DNA of 64,000 nucleotides from Salinisphaera sp002433465 (GTDB lineage: Bacteria; Pseudomonadota; Gammaproteobacteria; Nevskiales; Salinisphaeraceae). Where the stretch lies: the NCBI RefSeq assembly GCF_040361435.1, contig NZ_APNL01000010.1, positions 1 to 64,000 on the forward strand. Reading direction: 5' to 3'. The notes under the pieces are model-generated. The model had not been told where the DNA came from, did not search any database, and saw only the letters and a program-made list of their open reading frames with translations. A program made the position numbers and the translations under genes. This document shows positions 50,371 through 59,026 of this stretch, piece after piece (within the stretch, counting starts at the first letter, position 1; each line of letters opens with the position of its first letter).

Positions 50371-51231
50371 CTACTGCACCGCCGGTGGTAGCAGCTGTTC
50401 CAGCATCGCCCTGAAAACCGTGTTCGCCCGGTCGGCGATATCCGAACGCGACAGCACCGCAAAGGCGATACGTCCGGCCGCCGGCAAACGCCCCGGCGGT
50501 ATCCGGGTCATCGCATCGGATGCGAGCGATTTCGGCAACAGACTGATCCCCAGTCCGGCCTCCACGGCGGCGAGTACGCCATTCAGCGACGGCGTGACGT
50601 ATACGCCGCGCCAACGCATACCCTGCTGTGTCAGAACGCTGATCGCGCGCGTGCGATAGGCGCATGGCGGGGTGAAGGTCACCAGTTCCAAGGCGTCGGC
50701 GTCGCTCGTCGATGCATCGAGCCTACCGAACCAGCATAAATCTTCGCGCCAGAGTTCCACCGCACCGGCCGGCAACTCGCCGCTGACCTTGCACAGTAGA
50801 TGATCGATTTCCCCTTGCTCGAGGTCACGCTGAAGCGCGGGGCCTGCGCCGACAATCACTTCCAGCTGCACAGCCGGCTGCTCGCGACGAAACTCGGCCA
50901 GTACGCGCGGATAGTTACCGGCGCTGGCGATATCGTCCGACATACCCAGCTTGACGGTGCCGGATAGGGGTTGCTCGTCCAACCGGCGGCGCGCGAGTGC
51001 ATGCAGTCGCAGGGTTTCACGAGCGAGCGACTCGATTTCCCGGCCTTCGCGGGTCAGCGCGATCACGCCCCGTCGGTTGCGCGCCATCAACCGATGCCCG
51101 GCCTGTGCCTCGAGCCGCGCGAGCTTCGCGCTGACCGTGGACTGGGTCGCATACGTTGATTTCGCCGCCGCAGTGAAGCCGCCATGGTCGATGATATGCA
51201 AAAAGTTTCTTAACAGGTCGCTGTCGAACAT
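50371..51231 (-). CDS. LysR family transcriptional regulator
   Basis: The 286-residue protein has the N-terminal winged helix (LLRNFLHIIDHGGFTAAAKSTYATQSTVSAKLARLEAQAG) and a C-terminal effector domain (GTVKLGMSDDIASAGNYPRVLAEF). It is divergent from the MFS gene across a 213-base region with an inverted repeat (51308-51323), the usual arrangement when a LysR protein controls its divergent neighbour. The inducer is unknown. Confidence 0.93.
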   Translation of the reverse strand: MFDSDLLRNFLHIIDHGGFTAAAKSTYATQSTVSAKLARLEAQAGHRLMARNRRGVIALTREGREIESLARETLRLHALARRRLDEQPLSGTVKLGMSDDIASAGNYPRVLAEFRREQPAVQLEVIVGAGPALQRDLEQGEIDHLLCKVSGELPAGAVELWREDLCWFGRLDASTSDADALELVTFTPPCAYRTRAISVLTQQGMRWRGVYVTPSLNGVLAAVEAGLGISLLPKSLASDAMTRIPPGRLPAAGRIAFAVLSRSDIADRANTVFRAMLEQLLPPAVQ

Positions 51232-51307
51232 TGCTATCGCGATTATCGATCACAGAAACAAAAATAATTCGTTTCTGCGATTAGTTGCAACGCCTTAGTG
51301 TGGATCA

Positions 51308-51323
51308 CGAAGCAATCGCTTCG
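51308..51323. promoter_or_regulatory. inverted repeat CGAAGC-AATC-GCTTCG, candidate LysR operator
   Basis: CGAAGC and GCTTCG are exact reverse complements around AATC, located in the LysR-MFS divergent region, 76 bases from the LysR start and 121 bases before the preferred MFS ATG. It would lie inside the coding frame if the MFS gene began at the GTG at 51298, which argues for the later start. Confidence 0.45.
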
Positions 51324-51444
51324 ATTGTTGACCACCAACCCAATGAGCACGCGTCGCAATGAATTCCCGATTACGACTCAACTGGACTTTGCAACGGTCG
51401 CGACGGGCAATCGACGCTGGCCCCCTGCGCTCGCGCCAGCCGTC

Positions 51445-52659
51445 ATGACACAATCAACGTGTACGACCATCGGTGACAGCAGCGGCAGCCACTCAATAAC
51501 GGTGCGGCTGCTACCACTCAACCTGATCATTTTTCTCGGCTTCATGACGGTCAGCCTGCCACTGGCCGTATTACCGCTGTACGCCTCCCACACCCTGGAA
51601 AGCGGGCCACTGATGGTGGGCATCCTGATTGGGCTACAGTCGATCGCTACAGTGATCACAAGACCCTACGCGGGCCGGTTTGCCGATGCGCGCGGCCCGC
51701 GCGCAGCCACGATCGTCGGCCTGCTCATCTGCATTGCCGCCGGCGGTCTTTACATGCTGTCGACATTACTGCCGCTTGGGATCGCTGTCTTGCTGCTCGG
51801 CCGCGCGACGCTCGGCTTGGGCGAAAGCCTGATTCTCACGGGCGCGATCACCTGGGGCATCGGCCGCGTCGGCGAAGCGCATTCGGGTCAGGTCATGTCC
51901 TGGAACGGGATCGCCATGTATGCGGCACTAGCCGCGGGCACGCCCACCGGCCTTGGGGTGTACAACTTGTTTTCCGCGCCCGTGGTCGGCTTTATCACGC
52001 TCGGCGCCGTCTCCGCCGCTTTGCCACTGGTCGCGCTGCTTTGTGCATTGCCAATGCCGGGCACAGCTGCGGCTACACGGCGCTCTTATCCGATCGGTGC
52101 TTTGCTACGTTGCATCTGGCCGTTGGGCCTGGCTTTGACGTTCCTGATGGCCAGCTATGGCGCGATCGCCGCTTTCTACGCTCTATATTTCGAGCACCAG
52201 GGGTGGCGCCATGCAGGCTGGGGGTTCGCCGGCTTTGGTTGCGCGGTCATCGGTGTGCGCATTGCCTTCGGCCACCTCCCTGATCAAATCGGCGGGCGCC
52301 GGGTCGCGTATGCATCGATCGCTACCGCTGCGCTCGGCCAGACGCTCATCTGGTCCGCGCCGGTAGCTGCGATCGCAATCGCTGGCGCGACGCTTACCGG
52401 CGCCGGCGTCGCGCTCGGCTTTCCCGCCCTCGGAGTCGAGGCCCTAGCGCGTGTCAACGGTGCCGGTAAAGGCATGGTCATCGGCCTTTTCAGCGCCTTT
52501 CAGGACATGGCCTTCGGCCTGACCGGACCGATCGCGGGGCTGGTCATGCTGTCACTGGGTGGCGGTGACGAGACGGCTTTCGTAATCGCCACGGCCACGG
52601 CCGGCACGGCAATCGTGCTGTTACGCTTAGCCCCCGCGGCAAAAAATCGTCCTGCGTGA
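51445..52659 (+). CDS. MFS family transporter (YhhS/YfcJ-like)
   Basis: From the ATG at 51445 the product has 404 residues and about twelve helices. MFS motif A is recognisable in the 2-3 loop (YAGRFADARGPRAATIVG) and in the second half (GHLPDQIGGRRVAYAS). The overall pattern resembles the YhhS/YfcJ arabinose-efflux-like group. Substrate unknown; it may export a compound that also induces the divergent LysR regulator. Earlier in-frame starts (51298, 51343) add 34-49 polar residues that look non-coding. Confidence 0.87.
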   Translation: MTQSTCTTIGDSSGSHSITVRLLPLNLIIFLGFMTVSLPLAVLPLYASHTLESGPLMVGILIGLQSIATVITRPYAGRFADARGPRAATIVGLLICIAAGGLYMLSTLLPLGIAVLLLGRATLGLGESLILTGAITWGIGRVGEAHSGQVMSWNGIAMYAALAAGTPTGLGVYNLFSAPVVGFITLGAVSAALPLVALLCALPMPGTAAATRRSYPIGALLRCIWPLGLALTFLMASYGAIAAFYALYFEHQGWRHAGWGFAGFGCAVIGVRIAFGHLPDQIGGRRVAYASIATAALGQTLIWSAPVAAIAIAGATLTGAGVALGFPALGVEALARVNGAGKGMVIGLFSAFQDMAFGLTGPIAGLVMLSLGGGDETAFVIATATAGTAIVLLRLAPAAKNRPA

Positions 52660-53096
52660 TCGACCGATGTGAAAATACCGCCATGCCGACGCCCTAGCTT
52701 ATAGCCAAACACCGCGCGTCTCAGGATGCCAAGCGCGACAGAGCCCTGGCCATCAAGACACGAACCCCGAACCGAGAATTTTCGCAACGTACTCTACGCG
52801 CCCAGGCGACATGCCGGCGTGTCTCTACGCGACATCTCGTTTCGTGCCGCGCCCTTCGGTCGACATAGCCATAGGGTCCCGGTTGTTATTTCACTCGATC
52901 AGACAACACTGACGACCTGGCGTCTGTTGCGGGTACCGACGACCGTATTGGTGCCTTTAATGATCGGCAGCGCGTTCGTTGCCTGTGCCGCGCGCGCCCA
53001 GCACCTGCTTCGCAGCCAGAACGCCCAGCGATCCATATTCAAAACCGCGGCCGTCATCATGACGGTCGCGGCACTGGGTATGCTGACCCATGTGTT
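52660..53096. other. low-coding gap between MFS and GST genes
   Basis: The first 250 bases show no convincing gene, promoter or RNA. The last 200 bases carry the LysE-like remnant described separately. The gap separates a plus-strand MFS gene from a minus-strand GST gene. Confidence 0.5.
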
Positions 53097-53100
53097 CTAA
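52905..53100 (+). pseudogene. possible remnant of a LysE-type exporter (C-terminal end)
   Basis: In the frame ending at the TAA at 53098-53100, the last 65 residues read as one helix (TTVLVPLMIGSAFVACAA), a short basic loop with QHLLRSQNAQRS, and a final helix (AAVIMTVAALGML). That loop-helix pattern resembles the C-terminus of LysE/RhtB amino-acid exporters. Upstream of it the frame continues to 52726 but is unlike the family. The rest of the exporter (about 140 residues) is missing. A short unknown two-helix membrane protein is the alternative. The end overlaps the convergent GST gene by four bases. Confidence 0.3.
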
Positions 53101-53747
53101 CTATAGGCACTATGCACATCGCGCCCGCCTGGCTGAGCCGGCAATGCAATACCTTCCGCCGCAACGGCCTGGGTTACGCAAGCCCGCGCCAGCATTTCCT
53201 GCATGAACTGCGATAAAGCCCGCCACTCGTGGATATCGATCCCGAAGCGCGGTAGCCAGGTGAGTACGGTAAACAGGTAGGCATCGGCGACACTGAAGCG
53301 CTCACCGAGAAGATACGGGCGGTTTTCCAGATGTTCGTCGACGAACGTCAATCGCGACAAGAGCCGGTCCTCGAATAAGCGTTTGACGTCGCGCCCGATC
53401 TCCGCTTTGAACAGCGGTACGCATCCCGCGTGCAGTTCCGCCGTTATGAAGTTGAGCCATTCATGCATGCGCGTACGCGCCATCGTGCCTGCGGGCGGGA
53501 CCAGCCCCTGTGCCGGAGCCAGGTCGCCGAGATACTGAAGAATGGCCGGACTTTCGGTAATCACCTGACCGTCGTTAAGCATCAAAGCCGCAACATAACC
53601 CTTGGGATTGATCTGAAGATAGGATTGATCGTGCTCGGTGCGTTTGGTCTGGTTATCGACACGGACCAACGTGAATTCCAGATTGAGTTCGCGCATCACG
53701 AGATGCGCAGCCAGAGAGCAGGTACCGGGAGTGTAAAAGAGCTTCAT
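53097..53747 (-). CDS. glutathione S-transferase, beta-class-like
   Basis: The 216-residue protein starts MKLFYTPGTCSLAAHLVMREL, the beta-class signature with the active-site cysteine at residue 10, followed by INPKGYVAALMLNDGQVITESPAILQYLGDL and a C-terminal domain with RPYLLGERFSVADAYLFTVLTW. It is close in layout to E. coli GstA. It is cytoplasmic and likely acts in oxidative or electrophile defence. It is divergent from the LysR gene at 53857. Confidence 0.94.
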   Translation of the reverse strand: MKLFYTPGTCSLAAHLVMRELNLEFTLVRVDNQTKRTEHDQSYLQINPKGYVAALMLNDGQVITESPAILQYLGDLAPAQGLVPPAGTMARTRMHEWLNFITAELHAGCVPLFKAEIGRDVKRLFEDRLLSRLTFVDEHLENRPYLLGERFSVADAYLFTVLTWLPRFGIDIHEWRALSQFMQEMLARACVTQAVAAEGIALPAQPGGRDVHSAYS

Positions 53748-53856
53748 CGTTATGCCTTAGAAGATTACTTAAGCGAGAGCTGGCTATCCTCTGGGTTTCG
53801 GCTGAAAACGAGAAGACGCTACATTGTGTCGCTGTCTAAACTCAGGGTTTCGAATC

Positions 53857-54756
53857 GTGGATCGGTTAAATCAAATGCGGCTCGTGATCGCGGCAGCCGA
53901 GCACGGCTCGTTTGCCGCAGCTGCTCATGCGCTGGGTATGTCGCCACAGATGGCCGGGCGCTACATTGGCGACCTGGAAAACGCGCTCGGCGTCAGATTG
54001 TTCGAACGCACCACGCGGCGTAGCCGTTTGACCGAGGTCGGCCAAACCTACTATGCGCGTGCGCAGGACGCGGTCGCGGCCGTCGCAATGGCAGACGATT
54101 CAGTTCAGGCCTTTCGTAGCTGCCCTACGGGGACGCTACGGATTGCCGCGCCGGTCGCGTTCGGCAATCTGTGTTTGGTTCCGGTCATCGATCGGTTTTG
54201 CCGGCTATATCCGGCGGTCCGCGTGGAACTGGAACTCAGCGATCGCGTGGTCGATCTGATTGCCGACGGTTTCGATGTCGCGGTTCGTATCGGTTCGCTC
54301 AGCGACAGCTCGCTGATTGCGCGCGCACTCTCACCTTACGACTATGTCGTTTGTGCCGCACCGGCCTATCTCGAAAGCCAGGGCTCTCCGACCACGCCGA
54401 CCGATCTCGCCAAACACCGCTGTCTGGTTTTTTCCCCGGCCGAACGGCCGCCGGATATGTGGTCGCTCGAAGGTCCGGACGGCGCCTGCACGGCCTGCTT
54501 GAATGTGGCGATATGCATCAATGACATGCGCGCCCTCAAGGACGCAGCAATCGCCGGTTCGGGCATCGCGCTCATCCCGCGGCGGTTGATCGACGCCGAG
54601 CTGGCGGACCATAAGCTGCAGACGGTACTAGACGATTATCACGTGCCTTCGCGCGATATGTATCTCGTCTACCCAAACCGACAAAAGCTGCCGAAAGTGA
54701 GTCGATTCATCGAGGAAGCGATGCGTTATTTCGGGGCGGAACAGCCGGCCGGCTGA
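53857..54756 (+). CDS. LysR family transcriptional regulator
   Basis: The GTG at 53857 gives 299 residues beginning (M)DRLNQMRLVIAAAEHGSFAAAAHALGMSPQ, the normal start for this LysR subgroup; AGGG lies upstream. The HTH is followed by GTLRIAAPVAFGNLCLVPVIDRF and an effector domain with SDRVVDLIADGFDVAVRIGSL, a pattern of regulators for quinone-, redox- or toxic-compound genes. It is divergent from the beta-class GST across 109 bases and likely controls it. Confidence 0.92.
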   Translation: MDRLNQMRLVIAAAEHGSFAAAAHALGMSPQMAGRYIGDLENALGVRLFERTTRRSRLTEVGQTYYARAQDAVAAVAMADDSVQAFRSCPTGTLRIAAPVAFGNLCLVPVIDRFCRLYPAVRVELELSDRVVDLIADGFDVAVRIGSLSDSSLIARALSPYDYVVCAAPAYLESQGSPTTPTDLAKHRCLVFSPAERPPDMWSLEGPDGACTACLNVAICINDMRALKDAAIAGSGIALIPRRLIDAELADHKLQTVLDDYHVPSRDMYLVYPNRQKLPKVSRFIEEAMRYFGAEQPAG

Positions 54757-54817
54757 GTGAGGCGCACCGGCCGATCCGTAGCACAACCGGCGCATTACGG
54801 GCGTGCTATCGAAGTCG

Positions 54818-55582
54818 TTAGCGCAATGTCGGGAGCACCGCGACCAGCAGCCGTTCGATATCGGCCATACCTTGGGCCAGCGTGGCCTCGATTTCGGCAT
54901 GAATGGCCGTGCCGCCGCTACGGCCGGCGGCCTTGTTGACCACGACCGCGCAGCAGGCATAGTCCAGGCCGGCTTCGCGGGCGAGCGCGGCTTCGGGCAT
55001 GCCGGTCATACCGACAATGTCGCAGCCGTCGCGGGCCATGCGGTCGATTTCGGCCGCCGTTTCCAGACGCGGGCCCTGGGTGACGCCGTGTACGCCGCCC
55101 GCGGCCGGGTCCAGATCGAGTTCGGTGGCCGCGCTTACGAGCGCTTTCGACAACGCGGCGTCGTAGGGCTCGGTGAAGTCGATATGATCGAGCAACCCGC
55201 CTTCGGGGGCGTCGTAGAAGCTGTGCGCCCTACCCCAGCTGTAATCGATGATCTGATCGGGAACTACGATCTGTCCGGCGCGCATGGCCTCGGTGATGCC
55301 GCCGACCGCGGCGATGGCGATCACCTGCTTGCAACCGGCATCGGCCAGCGCCTGCATATTGGCGCGGTAGTTGATGCGGTGCGGGGCCAGCTTGTGCCCA
55401 GGGCCGTGGCGCATGACGAAGCACACCGAGCGGCCGGCGAGATGGCCACGTACCAGCGGCCCGGAGGGCGTGCCCCAGGGCGTGTCGATGTCGGACTGTG
55501 TTTCCGCAGCCTCCAGCGCGGCCAGATCGGCCAGCGCGGTGCCGCCGATGATGCCGATGGGCGCGGTGTCGGTTTCGCTCAT
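54818..55582 (-). CDS. S-methyl-5'-thioinosine phosphorylase (MTAP family)
   Basis: The 254-residue protein is of the PNP/MTAP family: IGIIGGTALADL, SVCFVMRHGPGHKLAPHRINYRANMQAL, AIAAVGGITEAM, TQGPRLETAAEIDRMARDGCDIVGMTGMPEAALARE. Its position next to nagZ matches P. aeruginosa PA3004, which is a methylthioinosine phosphorylase; that is the basis for the specific name. It splits the nucleoside with phosphate to hypoxanthine and methylthioribose-1-phosphate. The next gene is a purine phosphoribosyltransferase that would reuse the base. The ATG at 55582 is chosen over an upstream ATG. Confidence 0.88.
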   Translation of the reverse strand: MSETDTAPIGIIGGTALADLAALEAAETQSDIDTPWGTPSGPLVRGHLAGRSVCFVMRHGPGHKLAPHRINYRANMQALADAGCKQVIAIAAVGGITEAMRAGQIVVPDQIIDYSWGRAHSFYDAPEGGLLDHIDFTEPYDAALSKALVSAATELDLDPAAGGVHGVTQGPRLETAAEIDRMARDGCDIVGMTGMPEAALAREAGLDYACCAVVVNKAAGRSGGTAIHAEIEATLAQGMADIERLLVAVLPTLR

Positions 55583-55636
55583 ATGCGACTCATCCGATAG
55601 GAAGACGGGCGGCACGTCTTACGACGGCCGCGTACT

Positions 55637-56224
55637 TCAGCCGCCGTGCTTGGGATGGGTGTCACCGTCGACGGCATAGACGGCCGGCAGCTGGCGGAAA
55701 TAACCCTTGTAGTCCATGCCGGCACCGAAGACGTAGCGATCCTCGATCTCGGCGCCTACGATATCGGCATGCACGCCGGGCGTGCAGCGGTCGTGGTTCT
55801 TGCGCAGCAGCATGGCTGTGGTCACCGAGGCCGCGCCCTGGGCTTCGATGGCGTTGATGATAGCTTCCAGCGTATGCCCTTCATCGAGGATGTCGTCGAT
55901 GATGCAGACATGGCGCCCGTCCAGACGCAGCCCCGGACTGACCTTCCAGACCAGCTCGCCGCCGCTGGTTTCGCCGCGATAGCGGGTGGCGTGCAGATAA
56001 TCCAGCTCGAAGGCGAAATCCAGCCGCTTGGTGATTTCGGCGGTCGGGTGCATGCCGCCGAACATCACGCACATCATGATCGGGGCCTTGTCCGCCAGCT
56101 GGGCGGTGATCTGCTCGGCCATGCGGTCGTAGCAGGCGTCGAGCTCGGCCGCGTCGATCAAACAGTCGGCGTTCGCGCGTACCGCGCGGGCCTCGTCGTA
56201 ACGTTCGGAATCAAAACCGCTCAT
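55637..56224 (-). CDS. hypoxanthine-guanine phosphoribosyltransferase
   Basis: The 195-residue protein has the PRPP-binding motif VCIIDDILDEGHTLEAI and the upstream flexible-loop region HATRYRGETSGGEL. The hood GGMHPTAEITKRL is typical for bacterial Hpt-type enzymes of the Pseudomonas/Xanthomonas kind. It converts hypoxanthine or guanine plus PRPP to IMP or GMP. It is encoded between the MscS gene (ATGA overlap) and the methylthioinosine phosphorylase gene, a logical salvage pair: one releases hypoxanthine, the other recaptures it. Confidence 0.93.
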   Translation of the reverse strand: MSGFDSERYDEARAVRANADCLIDAAELDACYDRMAEQITAQLADKAPIMMCVMFGGMHPTAEITKRLDFAFELDYLHATRYRGETSGGELVWKVSPGLRLDGRHVCIIDDILDEGHTLEAIINAIEAQGAASVTTAMLLRKNHDRCTPGVHADIVGAEIEDRYVFGAGMDYKGYFRQLPAVYAVDGDTHPKHGG

Positions 56225-57474
56225 GCTTCGCCTTCTTCGGTCGGGCTATCCGGGCCCTGGGTGGAGGTATGGCCACGCGTCTTTTCACGTGTGATCGCTC
56301 GGTCGCGCTCGGATTGTACCTTCTCGGTATCGATCTCTTCTTCCCGATCGCTGTCTTCGCGCTCGTCTGCGCGCGCAAAGTGTACGGCGTCCGGCACGTG
56401 CATGGTGGTGGTCGGGTAGGCAATCGCCGCGTCGTGATCGCGCACGATGTCCTGTACGCGCTGTAGCACGCTCTGCTTGACGGCCAGATATTCCGCCCAA
56501 TCGGTGGTGTGCGTATAGCAGTAAACGAGCAGATTGAGCGCGCAATCGCCGAGGCTATCGAGATAGGTGAGAATGACCTGATCGCTGTCGATGGCCTCAT
56601 CCTCGTCCAGCATCTTGCGCACGGCGGTGACGATATCCGGGATCGCCGCCGCGTCGTCGTAGCGCACCGCCACGGTTTCCATGATGCGCCGATGACTCAT
56701 GCGTGAGGGGTTTTCGAGCGAGACGTTTGAAAACACCGCGTTGGGCACATACAGCGGGCGCATATCGAAGCGGCGCAGCGTCGTTGCCCGCCAACCGATC
56801 GCTTCCACCACGCCTTCGATATCCCGATCCGGCGAGCGGATCCAGTCGCCGACCGAAAACGGCCGGTTCAGATAGATTGTGAGCCCGCCGAAGATATTGG
56901 CCAGCACGTCGCGGGCGGCGAAACCGACCGCGATGCCGCCGATACCCGAGAATGCCAACAGCGCCGACGGCGAAACCCCGAAGACCTGCATGATGAGCAG
57001 ACCGGCAGTGATGAGTGCCGCGATACGCAGCAGCTTGCCGATGGCGTCCGCGGTGGTGACGTCGATGGCGTTGTCGCGGCCGGCCGCGCGGGCGAGCGCG
57101 TTCGAGCCCACCGAACGGATCATGCGAAACACGAACCAGGTGAACAGGAGCACGAGAATCACGCCGCGTACTTCCGGCACGTATTCGAGCCAGCCCGGCG
57201 CCTCTTCGGGGCGCGACACACTGATCGCCGCCGATACGCCGATAACCCAGATCAGCCCCTGAACCGGGCCCTTGATGCTGTAGTAGATCGCGTCGTCCCA
57301 GATATTGGGACTCGTTTCGACGCGCCGCCGCAGGCAGCTCGACAACCAGCGCGTGAACAGATCGGCGAGCGCCGTGGCCAGCAAAATGGTGCAGACGTCC
57401 AGTGCCACGCCCCATTGTTCGTGCAGGCGCTGATATTCTCTGACCAGCGTCTGTAGCCATCCCCAATCCGGCAT
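56221..57474 (-). CDS. MscS-family mechanosensitive ion channel
   Basis: The 417-residue protein has four N-terminal hydrophobic helices, then the MscS pore helix and beta domain: ALLAFSGIGGIAVGFAARDVLANIFGGLTIYLNRPFSVGDWI, with the conserved Gly/Ala pore pattern. The C-terminal tail of about 60 residues is highly charged (ADEREDSDREEEIDTEK) and cytoplasmic. It releases solutes during hypo-osmotic shock. It overlaps the Hpt gene by ATGA and is 3 bases after nagZ, so it belongs to the nagZ operon. Confidence 0.94.
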   Translation of the reverse strand: MPDWGWLQTLVREYQRLHEQWGVALDVCTILLATALADLFTRWLSSCLRRRVETSPNIWDDAIYYSIKGPVQGLIWVIGVSAAISVSRPEEAPGWLEYVPEVRGVILVLLFTWFVFRMIRSVGSNALARAAGRDNAIDVTTADAIGKLLRIAALITAGLLIMQVFGVSPSALLAFSGIGGIAVGFAARDVLANIFGGLTIYLNRPFSVGDWIRSPDRDIEGVVEAIGWRATTLRRFDMRPLYVPNAVFSNVSLENPSRMSHRRIMETVAVRYDDAAAIPDIVTAVRKMLDEDEAIDSDQVILTYLDSLGDCALNLLVYCYTHTTDWAEYLAVKQSVLQRVQDIVRDHDAAIAYPTTTMHVPDAVHFARADEREDSDREEEIDTEKVQSERDRAITREKTRGHTSTQGPDSPTEEGEA

Positions 57475-57477
57475 CGC

Positions 57478-58539
57478 CTAGCGCCCGTCGTTTCCGGCCG
57501 CGGTCAGCTCGGCGTTGAGTGCGGCCGCTGCCTGCCAGCGTGGATTGTCGGCGAGCGGCGCGCCCGCCCCGCCCTCGGGCCGGTCGGCGCAACGCGCATG
57601 CAGCGCCTGGCGGCGCGCGGCCGCCGCGTCGTCGTCGATGCGTACCGCATCGAGCAGTTCGAGGGTGGCGGCGCGATCGTTGCAGATGGGCAGATAATCG
57701 CAGCCGGCATCCTGGGCCTGGCGGGCGCGTTCGGCAAAGCCGCCGATGACGGCGGCACCGCCCATGCTCAGATCGTCGCAGAACACACAGCCGTCAAAAG
57801 CGTATTCGTTGCGCAGGATGTCGCCGATCCAGCGCGGCGAGAGACTGGCCGGCAGATCGTCCACGGCCGGATAGCGCACATGCGCCATCATCAGCGAATC
57901 CAGCCCCTGCTTGATGAGCGCGCCATAGGGCGCCATGTCTTCGGCCAGACCGGTGCGATCGCGTTCGTCCACCGGCAGCTCGGCATGCGAGTCGGCGGCC
58001 ACATAGCCGTGACCGGGAAAATGCTTGGCGGTACTCGCACTACCGGCCTCGCGCAGCCCTTCACCCAGCGCCTGCGCCAGCGCACCTACCGTCGCCGCAT
58101 CGCCGGAGAACGCCCGATCGCCGATGACGGTGGACGCGCCGTAATCGAGATCGACCACCGGCGCGAGCGGCATGTCCACGCCCACCTGGGCCAGTTCCGT
58201 GGCCAGTAGCCAGCCGATTTCGCGGGCGGCATGCAGCCCTGCGGCCTGATCGCGCGCGGCGAGCGCGCCGATGGCCCGCATGGGCACCACGCGGGTGAAG
58301 TGATCGCGAAAACGCTGCACGCGCCCGCCTTCCTGATCGGCCGCAATGAGCAGGTTCGGGCGCACGCGGCGCATGGCCGCGGTCAGCTCGGCCAGCTGCG
58401 CCGGGTCTTCGTAGTTGCGGGTGAAGATGATCACGCTGCCCACCGCCGGGTGGGCGAGCACCTGTTCGTCTTCGGCGCTCAGCCGCGTGCCCGGCACGTC
58501 GACCATTAGCGGCCCGGGCCGTGGAACCGTTTCATTCAT
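57478..58539 (-). CDS. nagZ: beta-N-acetylhexosaminidase NagZ
   Basis: The 353-residue glycosyl hydrolase family 3 protein has LIAADQEGGRVQR, KHFPGHG at 172-178 (catalytic His) and the nucleophile Asp in FCDDLSMGG near residue 253. NagZ is cytoplasmic and removes GlcNAc from recycled anhydro-muropeptides. No signal peptide is present. It overlaps the YkuD gene by 8 bases and is followed 3 bases later by the MscS gene. Confidence 0.97.
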   Translation of the reverse strand: MNETVPRPGPLMVDVPGTRLSAEDEQVLAHPAVGSVIIFTRNYEDPAQLAELTAAMRRVRPNLLIAADQEGGRVQRFRDHFTRVVPMRAIGALAARDQAAGLHAAREIGWLLATELAQVGVDMPLAPVVDLDYGASTVIGDRAFSGDAATVGALAQALGEGLREAGSASTAKHFPGHGYVAADSHAELPVDERDRTGLAEDMAPYGALIKQGLDSLMMAHVRYPAVDDLPASLSPRWIGDILRNEYAFDGCVFCDDLSMGGAAVIGGFAERARQAQDAGCDYLPICNDRAATLELLDAVRIDDDAAAARRQALHARCADRPEGGAGAPLADNPRWQAAAALNAELTAAGNDGR

Positions 58540-59026
58540 GAATCACAACCTTTGTGCCGACTTCGATCCGGTCGAACAGATCGATGACGTCGCTATTGGA
58601 CATGCGAATACAGCCGGTCGAGCCCGGCTTGCCCATGACCGCGGTATCTGCCGCGCCGTGGATATAGATCAGCCGTCGCATGCTGTCCATGCCGCCCAGG
58701 CGATTGCGCCCGATCTCCTCGCCGCAAAGCCATAGAATGCGCGAAAGTACCCAGTCGCGGCGCGGCGCCGATTCGGCCAGTTCGACGGAATAGATTTCGC
58801 CGGTCGGGCGACGATTTTTGAATACCGTGCCCGGTGGCTGATCGGCGCCGATCTTCGCGCGAATACGGTGTTTGCCGCGTGGCGTCTGATTGCTTCCCTC
58901 GAACTCGCCGCCGCCCTTGGCTGCGGTCGACACATCATATTGCTTGATCTCGCGATCGCCTTCGTCGAGCAGCGTGAGGGTCTGTTCACGCAGATCGATA
59001 TCGATATGCTGCTTGTTGCCCATCAT
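58532..59026 (-). CDS. YkuD-domain L,D-transpeptidase-like protein without signal peptide
   Basis: The 164-residue product is a nearly minimal YkuD domain. The conserved active site is YIHGAADTAVMGKPGSTGCIRM, seen as His123 and Cys139. The start (MMGNKQHIDIDLREQTLTLLDEGDREI) has no hydrophobic leader, so it is predicted cytoplasmic unless the start is wrong; upstream in frame lies the CYTH gene. YkuD enzymes make or cleave 3-3 crosslinks in the periplasm, so a cytoplasmic form may act on peptidoglycan fragments, possibly with NagZ. It overlaps both neighbours. Confidence 0.87.
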   Translation of the reverse strand: MMGNKQHIDIDLREQTLTLLDEGDREIKQYDVSTAAKGGGEFEGSNQTPRGKHRIRAKIGADQPPGTVFKNRRPTGEIYSVELAESAPRRDWVLSRILWLCGEEIGRNRLGGMDSMRRLIYIHGAADTAVMGKPGSTGCIRMSNSDVIDLFDRIEVGTKVVIHE

